Assembly: GCF_000725385.1 (NCBI RefSeq)
Contig: NZ_CP008884.1
Location: forward strand, 2,542,001-2,606,000
DNA: 64,000 bases
Reading direction: 5' to 3'
From: Dyella japonica A8
GTDB taxonomy: Bacteria; Pseudomonadota; Gammaproteobacteria; Xanthomonadales; Rhodanobacteraceae
The translations under genes were made by a program, and so were the position numbers. Shown one piece after another: positions 35,445-46,305 of this stretch (its first letter is position 1; every line of letters begins with the position of its first letter). The notes under the pieces are model-generated. The model searched no databases. It worked only from the letters and a program-made list of their open reading frames with translations, and had not been told where the DNA came from.

Positions 35445-37762
35445 GTGCGCAGCCCACTACGCCAAATCTTGACCTGCTGAACATCGAGATCGACGGCAAG
35501 CCCACGCAGATCCGCAAGGGCGCCATGATCATCGAAGCGGCCGACGCCATTGGCGTGTCGATCCCGCGTTTCTGCTATCACCGCAAGCTGCCCATCGCCG
35601 CCAACTGCCGCATGTGCCTGGTGGAAGTGGAAATGGGCGGCAAGCCCATGCCCAAGCCGCAGCCGGCCTGCGCCACCCCGGTGGCCGAAGGCATGAAGGT
35701 GAAGACCCGCACTGACGTCGCCCTGAAGTATCAGAAGGACGTCATGGAGTTCCTGCTGATCAACCACCCGCTGGATTGCCCGATCTGCGATCAGGGCGGC
35801 GAGTGCGAACTGCAGGACGTCGCGCTGGGCTACGGCCGCAGCGTGTCGCGCTACACCGAGCGCAAGCGCACCATCGCGGACGAGAACCTCGGCCCGCTGG
35901 TCGCCACCGAGATGACCCGCTGCATCCAGTGCACGCGCTGCGTGCGCTTCACCAGCGAAATCGCCGGTACGTACGAGCTCGGCGGCATGAGCCGCGGCGA
36001 CAACCTGCAGATCGGCACCTACATCGGCAAGACGATCGAGACGGAGCTGTCGGGCAACATCATCGACGTCTGCCCGGTCGGCGCGCTCACCAACAAGCCG
36101 TTCCAGTTCCAGGCCCGCGCCTGGGAGCTGATCGCCAAGCCGTCCGTGGCCTACCACGATGCGCTGGGCTCCAACCTGTGGCTGCACACGCGCCGCGGCG
36201 AGGTGCTGCGCACAGTGCCGCGCGATAACGAATCGATCAACGAGTGTTGGCTGTCGGACCGTGACCGTTACAGCCATCAGGGCCTGTACGCGGCTGACCG
36301 CGTCAGCGCTCCGCAGGTCAAGCGCAATGGCCAGTGGGTCACCACCACGTGGGAAGACGCACTGGGCGCCGCCGCCGAAGCACTGAAGGCCGTGCCGGGC
36401 AGCGATCTGGGCGTGCTGGTGCATCCGGCCACCACCAATGAAGAGGGTGATGTGCTGGTGCGCCTCGCCCGTGGCCTGGGCAGTGCCCACGTCGACCACC
36501 GCGTGCGCCAGCTCGACTTCGCCGATAACGCCATCGCCACGGCGTTCGGCAAGCCGGTTGCGGAACTGGACAAGGTCAAGGCCGCGCTGCTGGTCGGTTC
36601 GGACCTGCGCCACGAGCTGCCGCTGGTCAATCACCGCATCCACCAGGCGGTGAAGAAGGGCGCCAAGGTCTACGCCGTCAACCCGGCGAGCTTCCACTTC
36701 AACTACAAGCTGGCTGGCGAGGCCATCGTCGCGCCGCAGGCGCTGGTCGATGCGCTGCTCGCGCTGGCCAAGGCTGCCGTGGAGTCGGGCGCTTCCGCTC
36801 CCGCAGCGCTGGCTGACGCCATCAACGGCGCCACGTCCGACCAGGGCGACAAGGACGCCATCGCCGATCTCAAGAGCGGCAGCGCGGTCGTCATCCTCGG
36901 CGAGGCCGCTGTCACGCATCCGCAGGCTTCGTGGTTGCGCGCCGTGGCGCAGTTCATCGCGCAGGCCACGGGTGCCGCTTACAACGAACTGCCGGTCGGC
37001 GCGAACGCCGTGGGCCTGGGCCGTGTCGGCGTGCTGCCGGGCAACGGCGGTCTCGACGCGCAGGCCATGCTGGCTCAGCCGCGCAAGGCTTATGTGTTGT
37101 ACGGCGTGGAGCCGCTGGATGTGGCCGACGGCGCAGCTTTCCTGAAGGCGCTCAAGGGTGCGCAGAAGGTCGTGGCGTTCTCCGCTTATGCCAGCGATGA
37201 GCTGCGCGCCGTGGCCGATGTGATCCTGCCGATCGGCCTGCTGCCGGAAATCGACGGCACGCTGGTCAATGTCGACGGCCTGTCGCAGAGCGTGGCCGCC
37301 GGTGCCAAGGCGCCGGGCGAAACCCGTCCGGGCTGGAAGGTGCTGCGCGCACTGGGCGGCGTCCTCAAGCTCGCCGGTTTTGAGTTCGACGACCTGGCCG
37401 GCCTGCGTGAAGGCATCACCGAGCGTGCACACCCGTCGCGCGCCGAGCTGGCTCCGCGTCAGCCGACCGGCGGCCTGAGCCGTCTGGCCACCTGGCCGAT
37501 CTACCGCACCGACGCCGTGCTCCGTCGTGCCACCGCGCTCAGCAAGCACCCGCTCAACCGTGCGCCGGCCGTCCGCGTGAATGCGGATGAAGCCAAGCGC
37601 CTGGGCCTGGGCGAGGGCGATGCTGTCCGCGTTGCCGACGCCGTGCTGCCGCTGGTGATCGACATGACCGTGCCCGATGGCGCGGCATGGATCGAAGCCG
37701 CGCACGACGACACTGTCACGCTGCCGCCTTACGGCGCAGCCCTCACCCTGAGCAAGGCGTAA
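35441..37762 (+). CDS. nuoG: NADH-quinone oxidoreductase subunit G
   Basis: Largest peripheral subunit, holding several Fe-S clusters. Encodes 773 residues. N-terminal ferredoxin-like [2Fe-2S] domain ([20 protein letters not shown]), the [18 protein letters not shown] cluster site, [10 protein letters not shown] with a later [10 protein letters not shown], then a molybdopterin-oxidoreductase-like domain without a cofactor. The C-terminal part (after about residue 470) is Ala-rich and less conserved. Confidence 0.97.
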   Translation: MSAQPTTPNLDLLNIEIDGKPTQIRKGAMIIEAADAIGVSIPRFCYHRKLPIAANCRMCLVEVEMGGKPMPKPQPACATPVAEGMKVKTRTDVALKYQKDVMEFLLINHPLDCPICDQGGECELQDVALGYGRSVSRYTERKRTIADENLGPLVATEMTRCIQCTRCVRFTSEIAGTYELGGMSRGDNLQIGTYIGKTIETELSGNIIDVCPVGALTNKPFQFQARAWELIAKPSVAYHDALGSNLWLHTRRGEVLRTVPRDNESINECWLSDRDRYSHQGLYAADRVSAPQVKRNGQWVTTTWEDALGAAAEALKAVPGSDLGVLVHPATTNEEGDVLVRLARGLGSAHVDHRVRQLDFADNAIATAFGKPVAELDKVKAALLVGSDLRHELPLVNHRIHQAVKKGAKVYAVNPASFHFNYKLAGEAIVAPQALVDALLALAKAAVESGASAPAALADAINGATSDQGDKDAIADLKSGSAVVILGEAAVTHPQASWLRAVAQFIAQATGAAYNELPVGANAVGLGRVGVLPGNGGLDAQAMLAQPRKAYVLYGVEPLDVADGAAFLKALKGAQKVVAFSAYASDELRAVADVILPIGLLPEIDGTLVNVDGLSQSVAAGAKAPGETRPGWKVLRALGGVLKLAGFEFDDLAGLREGITERAHPSRAELAPRQPTGGLSRLATWPIYRTDAVLRRATALSKHPLNRAPAVRVNADEAKRLGLGEGDAVRVADAVLPLVIDMTVPDGAAWIEAAHDDTVTLPPYGAALTLSKA

Positions 37763-37766
37763 GCAC

Positions 37767-38795
37767 ATGGTCGATCAGCTTATCAATCAGCTCGGCCTGC
37801 CGATCATCTACATCCTGTGCATCGTCCTGCCGTTGGTGATCACGGTGGCGCTGTACGTGTGGTGGGAGCGCAAGGTCCTCGGTTGGATGCACGTGCGCAT
37901 GGGGCCCAACAAGGTGGGTCCGTTCGGCCTGCTGCAGGCCTTTGCCGACGTGACCAAGCTGCTGCTGAAGGAAGTGATCCTTCCGACCAGCGCGAACAAG
38001 GCGCTGTACTACCTGGCGCCGCTCATCGCCCTGATCCCGGCGCTGGCCGCCTGGGCCGTGGTCCCGTTCAACGACAAGCTGGTGCTGGCCAACGTCAACG
38101 CGGGTCTGCTCTATCTGTTGGCGATGACCTCGCTGGGCGTGTACGGCATCATCCTCGCGGGCTGGGCCTCCAACTCGCGCTACGCACTGCTGGGCGCCAT
38201 GCGCTCCGCCGCGCAGGTGATCTCGTACGAACTGGCCATGGGCCTGTGCCTGGTCTGCGTGCTGGTACTGGCCGGTTCGCTGAACCTCACCGACATCGTG
38301 CATGCGCAGGCTGGTTCGAAGGGTATCTTCGAGTGGTTCATGTGGCCGCTGTTCCCGGTCTTCATCATCTACTTCATCTCGGGCGTGGCCGAAACCAACC
38401 GCGCGCCGTTCGACGTGGCGGAAGGTGAGTCGGAAATCGTCGCCGGCTTCCACGTGGAGTACTCCGGCTCGGCGTTCGCGCTGTTCTTCCTGGCCGAATA
38501 CGCCAACATGATCCTGGTCAGCTTCCTTGCCTCGATCCTGTTCATGGGTGGCTGGCTGTCGCCGTTCCCGGCCTCCTGGGGCTTCCTGGGCCACGACAGC
38601 ATCCTGTGGCTGCTCGTCAAGGTGTTCGTCTTCGCCTTCATGTTCTTGTGGTTCCGCGCCAGCTTCCCGCGTTACCGCTATGACCAGATCATGCGTCTGG
38701 GCTGGAAGGTATTCATTCCCATCACCATCGTCTGGGTCCTCGTCGCCGGCTGCATGAAGTATTTCGGCTGGGTCACCGTCGGCACGGGAGGCTGA
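37767..38795 (+). CDS. nuoH: NADH-quinone oxidoreductase subunit H
   Basis: Membrane subunit that, with NuoB and NuoD, forms the quinone chamber. Encodes 342 residues with about eight helices. [20 protein letters not shown] and [20 protein letters not shown] are diagnostic. Confidence 0.98.
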   Translation: MVDQLINQLGLPIIYILCIVLPLVITVALYVWWERKVLGWMHVRMGPNKVGPFGLLQAFADVTKLLLKEVILPTSANKALYYLAPLIALIPALAAWAVVPFNDKLVLANVNAGLLYLLAMTSLGVYGIILAGWASNSRYALLGAMRSAAQVISYELAMGLCLVCVLVLAGSLNLTDIVHAQAGSKGIFEWFMWPLFPVFIIYFISGVAETNRAPFDVAEGESEIVAGFHVEYSGSAFALFFLAEYANMILVSFLASILFMGGWLSPFPASWGFLGHDSILWLLVKVFVFAFMFLWFRASFPRYRYDQIMRLGWKVFIPITIVWVLVAGCMKYFGWVTVGTGG

Positions 38796-38802
38796 AGAAA
38801 AT

Positions 38803-39294
38803 ATGTCCCGCGTAACTCACTATTTCAAAAGCCTGCTGCTCATCGAGCTGCTCAAGGGCCTGGGCCTGACCATGCGTTACATGTTCAGCCCCAAGTACAC
38901 GATGCGCTACCCGATGGAGCACATCCCCAAGTCCAACCGTTTCCGCGGCCTGCATGCCCTGCGTCGCTACGCCAACGGCGAAGAGCGTTGCATCGCGTGC
39001 AAGCTGTGCGAGGCAGTGTGCCCGGCCCTGGCCATCACCATCGACTCCGCCCCGCGCGAGAGCGATGGCCAGCGCCGCACCACGCGTTACGACATCGACC
39101 TGTTCAAGTGCATCTTCTGCGGCTTCTGCGAAGAGAGCTGCCCGGTGGACTCGATCGTCGAAACCCACATCCATGAGTACCACTTCGAGCAGCGTGGCGA
39201 GAACGTGGTGACCAAGCCGCAGCTGCTCGCCATCGGCGACCGCTTCGAGGCGGAGATCGCGGCTGCCCGCGCTCAAGACGCTGCGTATCGCTGA
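38803..39294 (+). CDS. nuoI: NADH-quinone oxidoreductase subunit I
   Basis: Peripheral subunit with clusters N6a and N6b linking the chain to N2. Encodes 163 residues. Two ferredoxin motifs: [12 protein letters not shown] (Cys63, 66, 69, 73) and [12 protein letters not shown] (Cys103, 106, 109, 113). Confidence 0.98.
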   Translation: MSRVTHYFKSLLLIELLKGLGLTMRYMFSPKYTMRYPMEHIPKSNRFRGLHALRRYANGEERCIACKLCEAVCPALAITIDSAPRESDGQRRTTRYDIDLFKCIFCGFCEESCPVDSIVETHIHEYHFEQRGENVVTKPQLLAIGDRFEAEIAAARAQDAAYR

Positions 39295-39306
39295 GGAAGG
39301 AACATC

Positions 39307-39960
39307 ATGATCGATTCGTCCATGTTCCAACTCGTCTGCTTCTACGCTTTCGCCGCGGTCACCGTGGCGGCGGCGTTGGGCGTCATCACCCTGCGCAACT
39401 CGGTACACGCCGTGCTGTCGCTGGTGCTCACCTTCTTCAGCACAGCCTGTATCTGGCTGCTGGCGGAGGCGGAGTTCCTCGCCATCGCGCTCATCGTGGT
39501 CTACGTCGGTGCGGTGATGGTGCTGTTCCTGTTCGTGGTGATGATGCTGGACATCAAGCAGGAGCAGGTGAGGGAAGGCTTCATCAAATACCTGCCGGTG
39601 GGCATCATCGTGGCCCTCGTCATGCTCGGCGAAATGCTTGCGCTGATCGGCGTTCGCGCCATGCACGAGACGGTGATGGGCGCCAACCCGGCCACCGCCG
39701 CCGGCATGTCCAACACCGCCTGGCTCGGCAGCGCCCTGTACACGCAGTTCCTGCTGCCGTTTGAAATTGCCGCGCTGATCCTGACGGTGGGCGTGGTGGC
39801 CGCGGTCGTGCTGACTCTGCGTCATCGCGCCGGCACCCGTCACCAGCAGGCGTCGCAGCAGGTCAGCGTCAATGCGCGTGACCGTATCCGCGTGGTGAAG
39901 ATGGCGGCCGAAGTCCCCGTCGCGCCGCAACCGGCACCGGGCAAGGAGACCACCCCATGA
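39307..39960 (+). CDS. nuoJ: NADH-quinone oxidoreductase subunit J
   Basis: Membrane subunit next to NuoK and NuoA, about five helices. Encodes 217 residues. The conserved third-helix region [19 protein letters not shown] is present. The last ~50 residues are polar, cytoplasmic and less conserved. Overlaps nuoK by 4 nt. Confidence 0.97.
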   Translation: MIDSSMFQLVCFYAFAAVTVAAALGVITLRNSVHAVLSLVLTFFSTACIWLLAEAEFLAIALIVVYVGAVMVLFLFVVMMLDIKQEQVREGFIKYLPVGIIVALVMLGEMLALIGVRAMHETVMGANPATAAGMSNTAWLGSALYTQFLLPFEIAALILTVGVVAAVVLTLRHRAGTRHQQASQQVSVNARDRIRVVKMAAEVPVAPQPAPGKETTP

Positions 39961-40262
39961 TCACGCTCTCGCACTTCATCGTGCTTGGTGCGGTGCTCTT
40001 CAGCATCGCCCTGGCCAGTCTCTTCATCAACCGCAAGAACGTGATCGTTCTGCTGATGTCGATCGAGCTGATGCTCCTGGCGGTGAACATCAACTTCGTA
40101 GCGTTCTCCCGTTTCATGGGCGACGTGGCGGGGCAGGTGTTCGTGTTCTTCATCCTCACCGTGGCTGCGGCGGAAACCGCCATCGGCCTGGCGATCCTGG
40201 TCCTGCTGTTCCGCAACCGCAGCACCATCAACGTCGCCGAAATCGACAGCATGAAGGGCTGA
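39957..40262 (+). CDS. nuoK: NADH-quinone oxidoreductase subunit K
   Basis: Small MrpC-like membrane subunit in the proton path. Encodes 101 residues, three helices. The conserved buried glutamates lie in [17 protein letters not shown] and [13 protein letters not shown]. Confidence 0.98.
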   Translation: MITLSHFIVLGAVLFSIALASLFINRKNVIVLLMSIELMLLAVNINFVAFSRFMGDVAGQVFVFFILTVAAAETAIGLAILVLLFRNRSTINVAEIDSMKG

Positions 40263-40266
40263 CCCG

Positions 40267-42354
40267 ATGGAATTGTCTACCTCCATTCTGCTGACCATCG
40301 CCCTCGCACCGCTCGTCGGGTGCGTGCTTGCGGGCTTCCTTGGTCGCTTCATCGGCCGTGCCGGCGCCCACACCGCGACCATTCTTGGCGTGGCGATTGC
40401 CTGCGGCCTGTCGTTCTACGTGCTGTACCAACTCACTGTTGGCGGCGCACCGATCTATAACCAGAACATCTACACCTGGTTCGACATCGGCCACTACAGC
40501 GCCCATGTCGGCTTCCTGATCGATCGCCTGACCGCCATGATGATGGTGGTGGTGACCTTCGTGTCGCTGCTGGTGCACGTCTACACCATCGGCTACATGG
40601 CCGACGATGCGGGCTACCAGCGCTTCTTCAGCTACATCTCGCTGTTCACCTTCTCGATGTTGATGCTCGTGATGAGCAACAACTTCATGCAGCTGTTCTT
40701 CGGCTGGGAAGCGGTGGGCCTGGTGTCGTACCTGCTGATCGGCTTCTGGTACAAGCGCCCGACGGCGATCTTCGCCAACCTCAAGGCGTTCCTGGTCAAC
40801 CGCGTGGGCGACTTCGGCTTCCTGCTGGGTATCGCGGGCGTGCTGTATTTCCTGAACACGCTGGATTACGCCACCGCGTTCGCGGCTGCGCCGACTCTGG
40901 TGGGCAAGACGCTGCAGATCACGCAGAACACCCATTGGGATGCCGCGACGGTCATCTGCATCCTGCTGTTCATCGGTGCGATGGGTAAGTCGGCCCAGGT
41001 GCCGCTGCACGTGTGGCTGCCGGACTCGATGGAAGGCCCGACCCCGATCTCGGCACTGATCCACGCCGCGACGATGGTGACCGCCGGCATCTTCATGGTC
41101 GCCCGCATGTCGCCGATCTTCGAACTGTCGGAGACCGCGCTCAGCTTCGTGATGATCATCGGCGCCACCGGCGCGCTGTTCACCGGCCTGATCGGCATCG
41201 TGCAGAACGATATCAAGCGCGTCGTCGCGTACTCCACGCTGTCGCAGCTGGGCTACATGACGGTGGCGCTGGGCGTGTCGGCCTATGCCGGCGCCGTGTT
41301 CCACCTGATGACCCACGCCTTCTTCAAGGCGCTGCTGTTCCTGGGTGCTGGCTCGGTCATCATCGCCATGCACCATGAGCAGGACATGCGCTACATGGGC
41401 GGCCTGCGCAAGTACATGCCGATCACCTGGATCACCATGTGGATCGGTTCGCTGGCGCTGTGCGGCGTGCCGTTCTTCGCCGGCTTCTACTCGAAGGACG
41501 CCATCATCGAGGCAGTAGGCGAATCGCACCGTGCTGGTGCCAGCTACGCCTACTTCTGCGTGATGGCCGGCGCCTTCGTGACCGCGCTGTACACCTTCCG
41601 CCAGATGTACCTGACCTTCCACGGCAAGGAGCGTTTCGTGGTGGTGCACGATCATGGCCACGGTCATGGTCACGGCCACGACGATCACGGCCATGCGCAC
41701 GCCGAGCACGACGAGCACCATCACGTCTCGCACAAAGATGACCACGGCCACCACGAGGCCGGCATCATGCACGAGACGCCGAAGGAGTCGCCGTGGGTGG
41801 TGACGCTGCCGCTGATCCTGCTGGCGATCCCGTCGATCATCGTGGGTGCTCTGGCCATCCAGCCGCTGCTTTTCGGCGAATGGTTCGGCTCTGCCATCCA
41901 CGTCAACGAGGCGAGCAATGTCCTCGGTGAGATCGGCAAGGAATTCCATGGCTGGGTCGGCATGGCACTGCATGGCTTCACCCAGCTGCCGTTCTGGCTG
42001 GTGGCCGCAGCCTTCGCCATCCAGACCTACATTTACCTGTTCAACCCGGCCGTGGCTGATCGCATCAAGAATGCGCTGAAGCCGATCTACAACGTGCTCA
42101 ACCACAAGTACTGGTTCGACGCGGTGTACTACATCGTCTTTGCCCGTGGCGGCATGGCGTTGGGTCGCGCCCTCTGGAAGGGTGGCGATGCCACGATCAT
42201 TGACGGTGTGCTGATCGACGGTTCGGCGAGTCTGGTGGACCGCATCGCGGGTGGCGTGCGTCGCCTGCAGTCCGGTTATCTCTATCACTACGCCTTCGCG
42301 ATGATTCTCGGCCTTATCCTGCTGCTTGGCGGGTATTGGCTGGTCGGGCAATAA
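40267..42354 (+). CDS. nuoL: NADH-quinone oxidoreductase subunit L with His-rich loop
   Basis: Distal antiporter-like proton-pumping subunit with the long lateral helix. Encodes 695 residues, longer than the ~613 of Escherichia coli. Core motifs such as FFGWEAVGLVSYLLIGFW and MGKSAQVPLHVWLPDSMEGP are intact. Residues 461-496 form an inserted loop with 17 histidines in 36 positions (HDHGHGHGHGHDD...), between helices of the C-terminal half. It is likely exposed and could bind divalent metals. Confidence 0.97.
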   Translation: MELSTSILLTIALAPLVGCVLAGFLGRFIGRAGAHTATILGVAIACGLSFYVLYQLTVGGAPIYNQNIYTWFDIGHYSAHVGFLIDRLTAMMMVVVTFVSLLVHVYTIGYMADDAGYQRFFSYISLFTFSMLMLVMSNNFMQLFFGWEAVGLVSYLLIGFWYKRPTAIFANLKAFLVNRVGDFGFLLGIAGVLYFLNTLDYATAFAAAPTLVGKTLQITQNTHWDAATVICILLFIGAMGKSAQVPLHVWLPDSMEGPTPISALIHAATMVTAGIFMVARMSPIFELSETALSFVMIIGATGALFTGLIGIVQNDIKRVVAYSTLSQLGYMTVALGVSAYAGAVFHLMTHAFFKALLFLGAGSVIIAMHHEQDMRYMGGLRKYMPITWITMWIGSLALCGVPFFAGFYSKDAIIEAVGESHRAGASYAYFCVMAGAFVTALYTFRQMYLTFHGKERFVVVHDHGHGHGHGHDDHGHAHAEHDEHHHVSHKDDHGHHEAGIMHETPKESPWVVTLPLILLAIPSIIVGALAIQPLLFGEWFGSAIHVNEASNVLGEIGKEFHGWVGMALHGFTQLPFWLVAAAFAIQTYIYLFNPAVADRIKNALKPIYNVLNHKYWFDAVYYIVFARGGMALGRALWKGGDATIIDGVLIDGSASLVDRIAGGVRRLQSGYLYHYAFAMILGLILLLGGYWLVGQ

Positions 42355-42367
42355 GGGAACCTGCTCC

Positions 42368-43876
42368 ATGTTCAATCATTTGCTCAGCCTGCTGATCTGG
42401 CTCCCCATCGTGGGCGCCATCCCGGTGCTGCTCGCCGGCTCCGGCCGTCCCAACGCCGCGCGTTGGATTGCCCTGCTGGTGGCCATCCTCACCTTCGTGG
42501 CCAGCCTCTACCTGCTGCCGCAGTTCAACGCGGCCGACGGTTCGAAGCAGCTGGTGGAAAGCCACATGTGGATCGCCTCGCTCGGCGTCCATTACGGCCT
42601 TGCCGTCGACGGCATCTCCGTCGCCCTGATCCTGCTGACCACCTTCGTGGGCATCCTGGTGATCGTGGGCGCCTGGGAGGTCATCCAGACCAACCCGCAC
42701 CAATACATGGCCGCCATGTTGGTGCTCGAGGGCCTGATGATCGGCGTGTTCTGCGCCACCGACGCGTTGCTGTTCTACGTGTTCTTCGAGGCCATGCTGA
42801 TCCCGATGTTCATCCTCATCGGTGTCTGGGGTGGTCCGCGTCGCGTCTACGCCACGCTGAAGTTCTTCATCTACACGTTCTTTGGCTCCATCTTCATGCT
42901 GGTGGGCCTGATCTACCTGTACCTGAAGGCGGGTTCGTTCGACCTGGCCACGCTGGCGGCGCTGCCGCTCTCCATGAAGGAACAGACCTGGCTGTTCTTC
43001 GCCTTCCTTATCGCCTTCGCGGTGAAGGTGCCGATGGTGCCGGTGCATACCTGGCTTCCGGACGCCCACGTGGAGGCGCCGACCGGTGGTTCGGTGGTGC
43101 TGGCCGCGGTGATGCTGAAGATCGGTGGCTACGGTTTCCTGCGTTTCTCGCTGCCCATCACGCCGGACGCCGCTGACGCGTACGCCTGGGTGGTGATCGG
43201 CCTGAGCCTGATCGCGGTGGTCTATATCGGCTACATCGCGCTGGTGCAGGAGGATATGAAGAAGCTGGTGGCGTATTCGTCCGTGGCGCACATGGGCTTC
43301 GTCACCCTGGGCATCTTCATCGCCTTCATGCTGGTGCGTGGCACCAACAACCTCGATGCCGCCAAGCTGGGCATGCAGGGTGCGATGGTGCAGATGATCT
43401 CGCACGGCTTCGTCTCGGGCGCGATGTTCTCGTGCATCGGCGTGCTGTACGACCGCCTGCATACCCGCCAGATCAAGGACTACGGCGGCGTCATCAACGT
43501 CATGCCCTGGTTCGGCTTCTTCTACGTGCTGTTCGCCATGGCCAACAGCGGTCTGCCGGGCACCAGCGGTTTCGTGGGCGAGTTCCAGGTGATCCTGGCC
43601 AGCTTCCAGGCGAACCCGTGGATCGCGTTCTTTGCCGCCTTCACCCTGATCATCGGCGCGGCCTACACGCTGTACATGGTCAAGCGCGTGCTGTGGGGCG
43701 ACGTCACCAACCCGCACGTGGCCGAGATGAAGGACATCAATGGCCGCGAATGGTTTGTTCTCGGCGCCTTCGCCGCCGCCGTGATGGCCCTGGGCATCTG
43801 GCCGCAGCCGCTGATCCACCTGATGGATTCGTCGGTCTCGCAGCTCGTGACCCAGCTTGCCAACCACAAGATCTAA
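42368..43876 (+). CDS. nuoM: NADH-quinone oxidoreductase subunit M
   Basis: Middle antiporter-like pump subunit. Encodes 502 residues with about 14 helices. YVFFEAMLIPMFILIGVWGG and KVPMVPVHTWLPDAHVEAPT carry the conserved Glu and Lys of the proton path. The start at 42368 (MFNHLLSLL) is chosen because a longer frame from 42326 would overlap nuoL with unrelated residues. Confidence 0.97.
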   Translation: MFNHLLSLLIWLPIVGAIPVLLAGSGRPNAARWIALLVAILTFVASLYLLPQFNAADGSKQLVESHMWIASLGVHYGLAVDGISVALILLTTFVGILVIVGAWEVIQTNPHQYMAAMLVLEGLMIGVFCATDALLFYVFFEAMLIPMFILIGVWGGPRRVYATLKFFIYTFFGSIFMLVGLIYLYLKAGSFDLATLAALPLSMKEQTWLFFAFLIAFAVKVPMVPVHTWLPDAHVEAPTGGSVVLAAVMLKIGGYGFLRFSLPITPDAADAYAWVVIGLSLIAVVYIGYIALVQEDMKKLVAYSSVAHMGFVTLGIFIAFMLVRGTNNLDAAKLGMQGAMVQMISHGFVSGAMFSCIGVLYDRLHTRQIKDYGGVINVMPWFGFFYVLFAMANSGLPGTSGFVGEFQVILASFQANPWIAFFAAFTLIIGAAYTLYMVKRVLWGDVTNPHVAEMKDINGREWFVLGAFAAAVMALGIWPQPLIHLMDSSVSQLVTQLANHKI

Positions 43877-43888
43877 GCAGGACCGATC

Positions 43889-45328
43889 ATGCCGAATATC
43901 AATGACATTCTGATCCTGTTGCCGGAGTTCTATCTGGTGGCGGCGGCGTGCTTGCTGCTGCTGCTGGATGCCTTCATGAAGCCGGAGCAGCGCCCCATGC
44001 TGCACTGGCTGTCCATCGCCGTGCTGCTGGTCGCCATTTACCTGGTCGTCGCAGGCCAGCCGAGCCAGCCCGTCGTGGCCTTCAGCGGCATGTTCGTGCG
44101 GGACGGCGTCTCCGAGATCCTCAAGGTCTTTGCGCTGCTGAGCACGGTGCTGGTGTTCGTCTACGCCAAGCCCTACCTGGAAGACCGCAAGCTGTTCGTG
44201 GGTGAGTTCTACACCCTGACCATCTTCGCGGTGATCGGCATCATGCTGCTGGTCTCGGCCGGCAACCTGATCACCGTGTACCTGGGCCTGGAGCTGCTGA
44301 CGCTGTCGTCGTACGCGCTGGTCGCGCTCAACCGTGACTCGCGCCTGTCCTCGGAAGCGGCCATCAAGTACTTCGTGCTGGGCGCGCTGGCCTCGGGCAT
44401 GCTGCTGTACGGCATGTCGATGGTCTACGGCGCCACCCAGACGCTGGACCTGGCCCACCTGCACATGGCCGCCACGCACACGAACATGCCGCACCTGCTG
44501 GTATTCGGCCTGATCTTCATGATCGTGGGCATTGGCTTCAAGCTGGGCGCCGCGCCGTTCCACATGTGGATTCCGGACGTGTACCAGGGTTCGCCGACGG
44601 CGGTGACCATCTTCATCGGCTCCGCGCCGAAGCTGGCTGCCTTCGGTATGGCCTACCGCCTGCTGGGCGCCGGCCTGGGCGATCTGGCCAACCACTGGCA
44701 GCTCATGCTGGCCTGCCTGGCCGTGCTGTCGCTGGCGATCGGCAACATCGTCGCCCTGGTGCAGAGCAACCTGAAGCGCCTGCTGGCCTACTCGACCATC
44801 TCGCACATGGGCTACCTGCTCCTGGGCTTGGTCAATGCCGGCCCGGAAGGCTATGCCGCGGCCCTGTTCTATGCCATCAGCTACGCGCTGACCGGCGCCG
44901 CCGCCTTCGGCATCATCCTGGCCCTGGCCCGCGCCGGTTTCGAGTGCGAGGAAATCGACGATCTCAAGGGCCTGAACCAGCGTTCACCCTGGGCGGCGTT
45001 CCTGATGATGCTGGTGATGTTCTCGCTGGCCGGCGTGCCGCCGATGTTCGGCTTCTTCGGCAAGCTGCTGGTGTTCCAGGCCGCCATCCATGCCGGCTTC
45101 ATGTGGCTGGCCATCGTGGGCGCGGTATTCGCCATCATCGGCCTCTACTACTACCTGCGCGTCGTCAAGGTCATGTACTTCGACAAGCCGGTGGAAGGGG
45201 CTGACGTGTACCTCCAGAAGGATGTCTCGGTTCGCCTGGTGCTGTCGCTCAACGTGCTGGCACTGCTGGTGCTCGGCATCGTCTGGGGCCCGCTGTTCGG
45301 CTGGTGCCAGAGCGTGTTCGTCGGTTGA
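43889..45328 (+). CDS. nuoN: NADH-quinone oxidoreductase subunit N
   Basis: Antiporter-like subunit nearest NuoK, last gene of the 14-gene operon. Encodes 479 residues with about 14 helices. GLELLTLSSYALVALNRDS and KLGAAPFHMWIPDVYQGSPT are typical. A hairpin follows 4 nt after the stop. Confidence 0.97.
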   Translation: MPNINDILILLPEFYLVAAACLLLLLDAFMKPEQRPMLHWLSIAVLLVAIYLVVAGQPSQPVVAFSGMFVRDGVSEILKVFALLSTVLVFVYAKPYLEDRKLFVGEFYTLTIFAVIGIMLLVSAGNLITVYLGLELLTLSSYALVALNRDSRLSSEAAIKYFVLGALASGMLLYGMSMVYGATQTLDLAHLHMAATHTNMPHLLVFGLIFMIVGIGFKLGAAPFHMWIPDVYQGSPTAVTIFIGSAPKLAAFGMAYRLLGAGLGDLANHWQLMLACLAVLSLAIGNIVALVQSNLKRLLAYSTISHMGYLLLGLVNAGPEGYAAALFYAISYALTGAAAFGIILALARAGFECEEIDDLKGLNQRSPWAAFLMMLVMFSLAGVPPMFGFFGKLLVFQAAIHAGFMWLAIVGAVFAIIGLYYYLRVVKVMYFDKPVEGADVYLQKDVSVRLVLSLNVLALLVLGIVWGPLFGWCQSVFVG

Positions 45329-45332
45329 AAAA

Positions 45333-45366
45333 CAGTGTGACGGCCACATGTCCGTCACGCTGTCTT
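45333..45366 (+). terminator. Likely terminator of the nuo operon
   Basis: An 11-bp stem with one G-U pair (CAGTGTGACGG / CCGTCACGCTG) and loop CCACATGT, followed by TCTTGTT. The T-tract is interrupted. Confidence 0.55.
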
Positions 45367-45400
45367 GTTGGGAAATGTGAAATTATTTTTGCGAAAAGGC

Positions 45401-45429
45401 TTGCAAGAATTCGGCCATCTCGCTAATAT
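45401..45429 (+). promoter_or_regulatory. Strong sigma70 promoter for initiator tRNA and the rimP operon
   Basis: TTGCAA (45401-45406), exactly 17 bp, TAATAT (45424-45429), 13 nt before the tRNA. GC content falls sharply here. Confidence 0.85.
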
Positions 45430-45442
45430 TTCTGGACTCTGA

Positions 45443-45519
<77 letters not shown>

Positions 45520-45537
45520 GATCTTTCTTAGAACAAG

Positions 45538-45561
45538 AAAGCCTCCTCGTGAGGCTTTTTT
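45538..45561 (+). terminator. Terminator behind the initiator tRNA
   Basis: AAAGCCTC, loop, GAGGCTTT followed by T bases. Short 8-bp stem; probably partial so that rimP can be read through. Confidence 0.75.
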
Positions 45562-45682
45562 GTTGGGCGCAAGGAAGCGTCGCACGTATGTCACAGGCCG
45601 CTTTAATGCTGCTCGTACGGTGCCCCGGAAGAGTCTGGACGGGTCGGGACATCGGCGAGAACGCTCTTGCAAAAGAGCAGGG

Positions 45683-45708
45683 AATGGGCCGCTTGAGCCC
45701 ATTTTTTG
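45683..45708 (+). terminator. Second terminator-like hairpin before rimP
   Basis: AATGGGC (45683-45689), loop CGCTTGA, GCCCATT (45697-45703) with a T-run to 45708, 31 nt before the rimP start. It may act as an attenuator for the operon. Confidence 0.6.
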
Positions 45709-45738
45709 TTTCTGGCGACTGGTAACGATAGGCGAATC

Positions 45739-46257
45739 ATGGATACGCAGGCACTGACTCAACGCTTCACGGAAGTTCTGGCCGATCTCGGGCTGGAATG
45801 CATCGGCGTGGAGTTCTCCCCGTCGCAGGGGCAGAGTACCCTGCGTGTCTACATCGACGCCGAAGGGCGCGAAGTCACGGTAGACGATTGCGAAGCGGGC
45901 AGCCGGGAGCTGTCGGCGATGTTGGACGTGGAAGACCCGATTCCCGGCCACTACGTCCTGGAAGTATCGTCCCCCGGCATCGACCGCCCGCTCTTCACCG
46001 CGGCGCAGTTTGCCAAGGTGGCCGGTAAGGAAGTGAAGATTCTGCTGAAGACGCCGCTGGAAGGCCGGCGCCGTCTTCGCGGCAAGGTAACGGCGGTGGA
46101 AGGCGAACATATTTCGCTGGAAGCCGAAGGCAAGACCTTCGAGTTCGACCATGACGCGGTAGAAAGCGCGCGCGTGGTGCCTGACTGGGTGGCGCTCGGT
46201 TATGCGCCCCAGCCCAAGCCAGGCAAAGGTCCGGCCAAGAAGTCGTCAAAGAACTAA
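45739..46257 (+). CDS. rimP: Ribosome maturation factor RimP
   Basis: Needed for 30S subunit maturation. Encodes 172 residues starting [38 protein letters not shown] and the C-terminal beta-barrel ([14 protein letters not shown]) are typical. First protein gene after the initiator tRNA; nusA follows 48 nt downstream. A longer frame from 45706 begins in the attenuator T-run and is rejected. Confidence 0.96.
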   Translation: MDTQALTQRFTEVLADLGLECIGVEFSPSQGQSTLRVYIDAEGREVTVDDCEAGSRELSAMLDVEDPIPGHYVLEVSSPGIDRPLFTAAQFAKVAGKEVKILLKTPLEGRRRLRGKVTAVEGEHISLEAEGKTFEFDHDAVESARVVPDWVALGYAPQPKPGKGPAKKSSKN

Positions 46258-46305
46258 ATCATTCGAAACCGATCGGACGCCGGTGGTGTCTACGGAGTTG
46301 CTGCA

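Noticed and set aside
35390..37768. Very long minus-strand open frame (792 codons) opposite nuoG
   Set aside because: High-GC codon bias of nuoG leaves the opposite strand free of stops. The translation is low-complexity (His, Arg, Gln, Ala) with no family resemblance, while nuoG is unmistakable.
41647..41754. Short tandem GGTCAC/GGCCAC-like repeats that could look like a CRISPR or satellite
   Set aside because: They are codons of the His-rich loop of NuoL, in frame, without spacers or conserved repeat length.
42314..44806. Minus-strand open frame of 830 codons across nuoM and nuoN
   Set aside because: Same shadow effect; it spans a gene boundary on the other strand and reads as His/Gln/Asp-rich nonsense.
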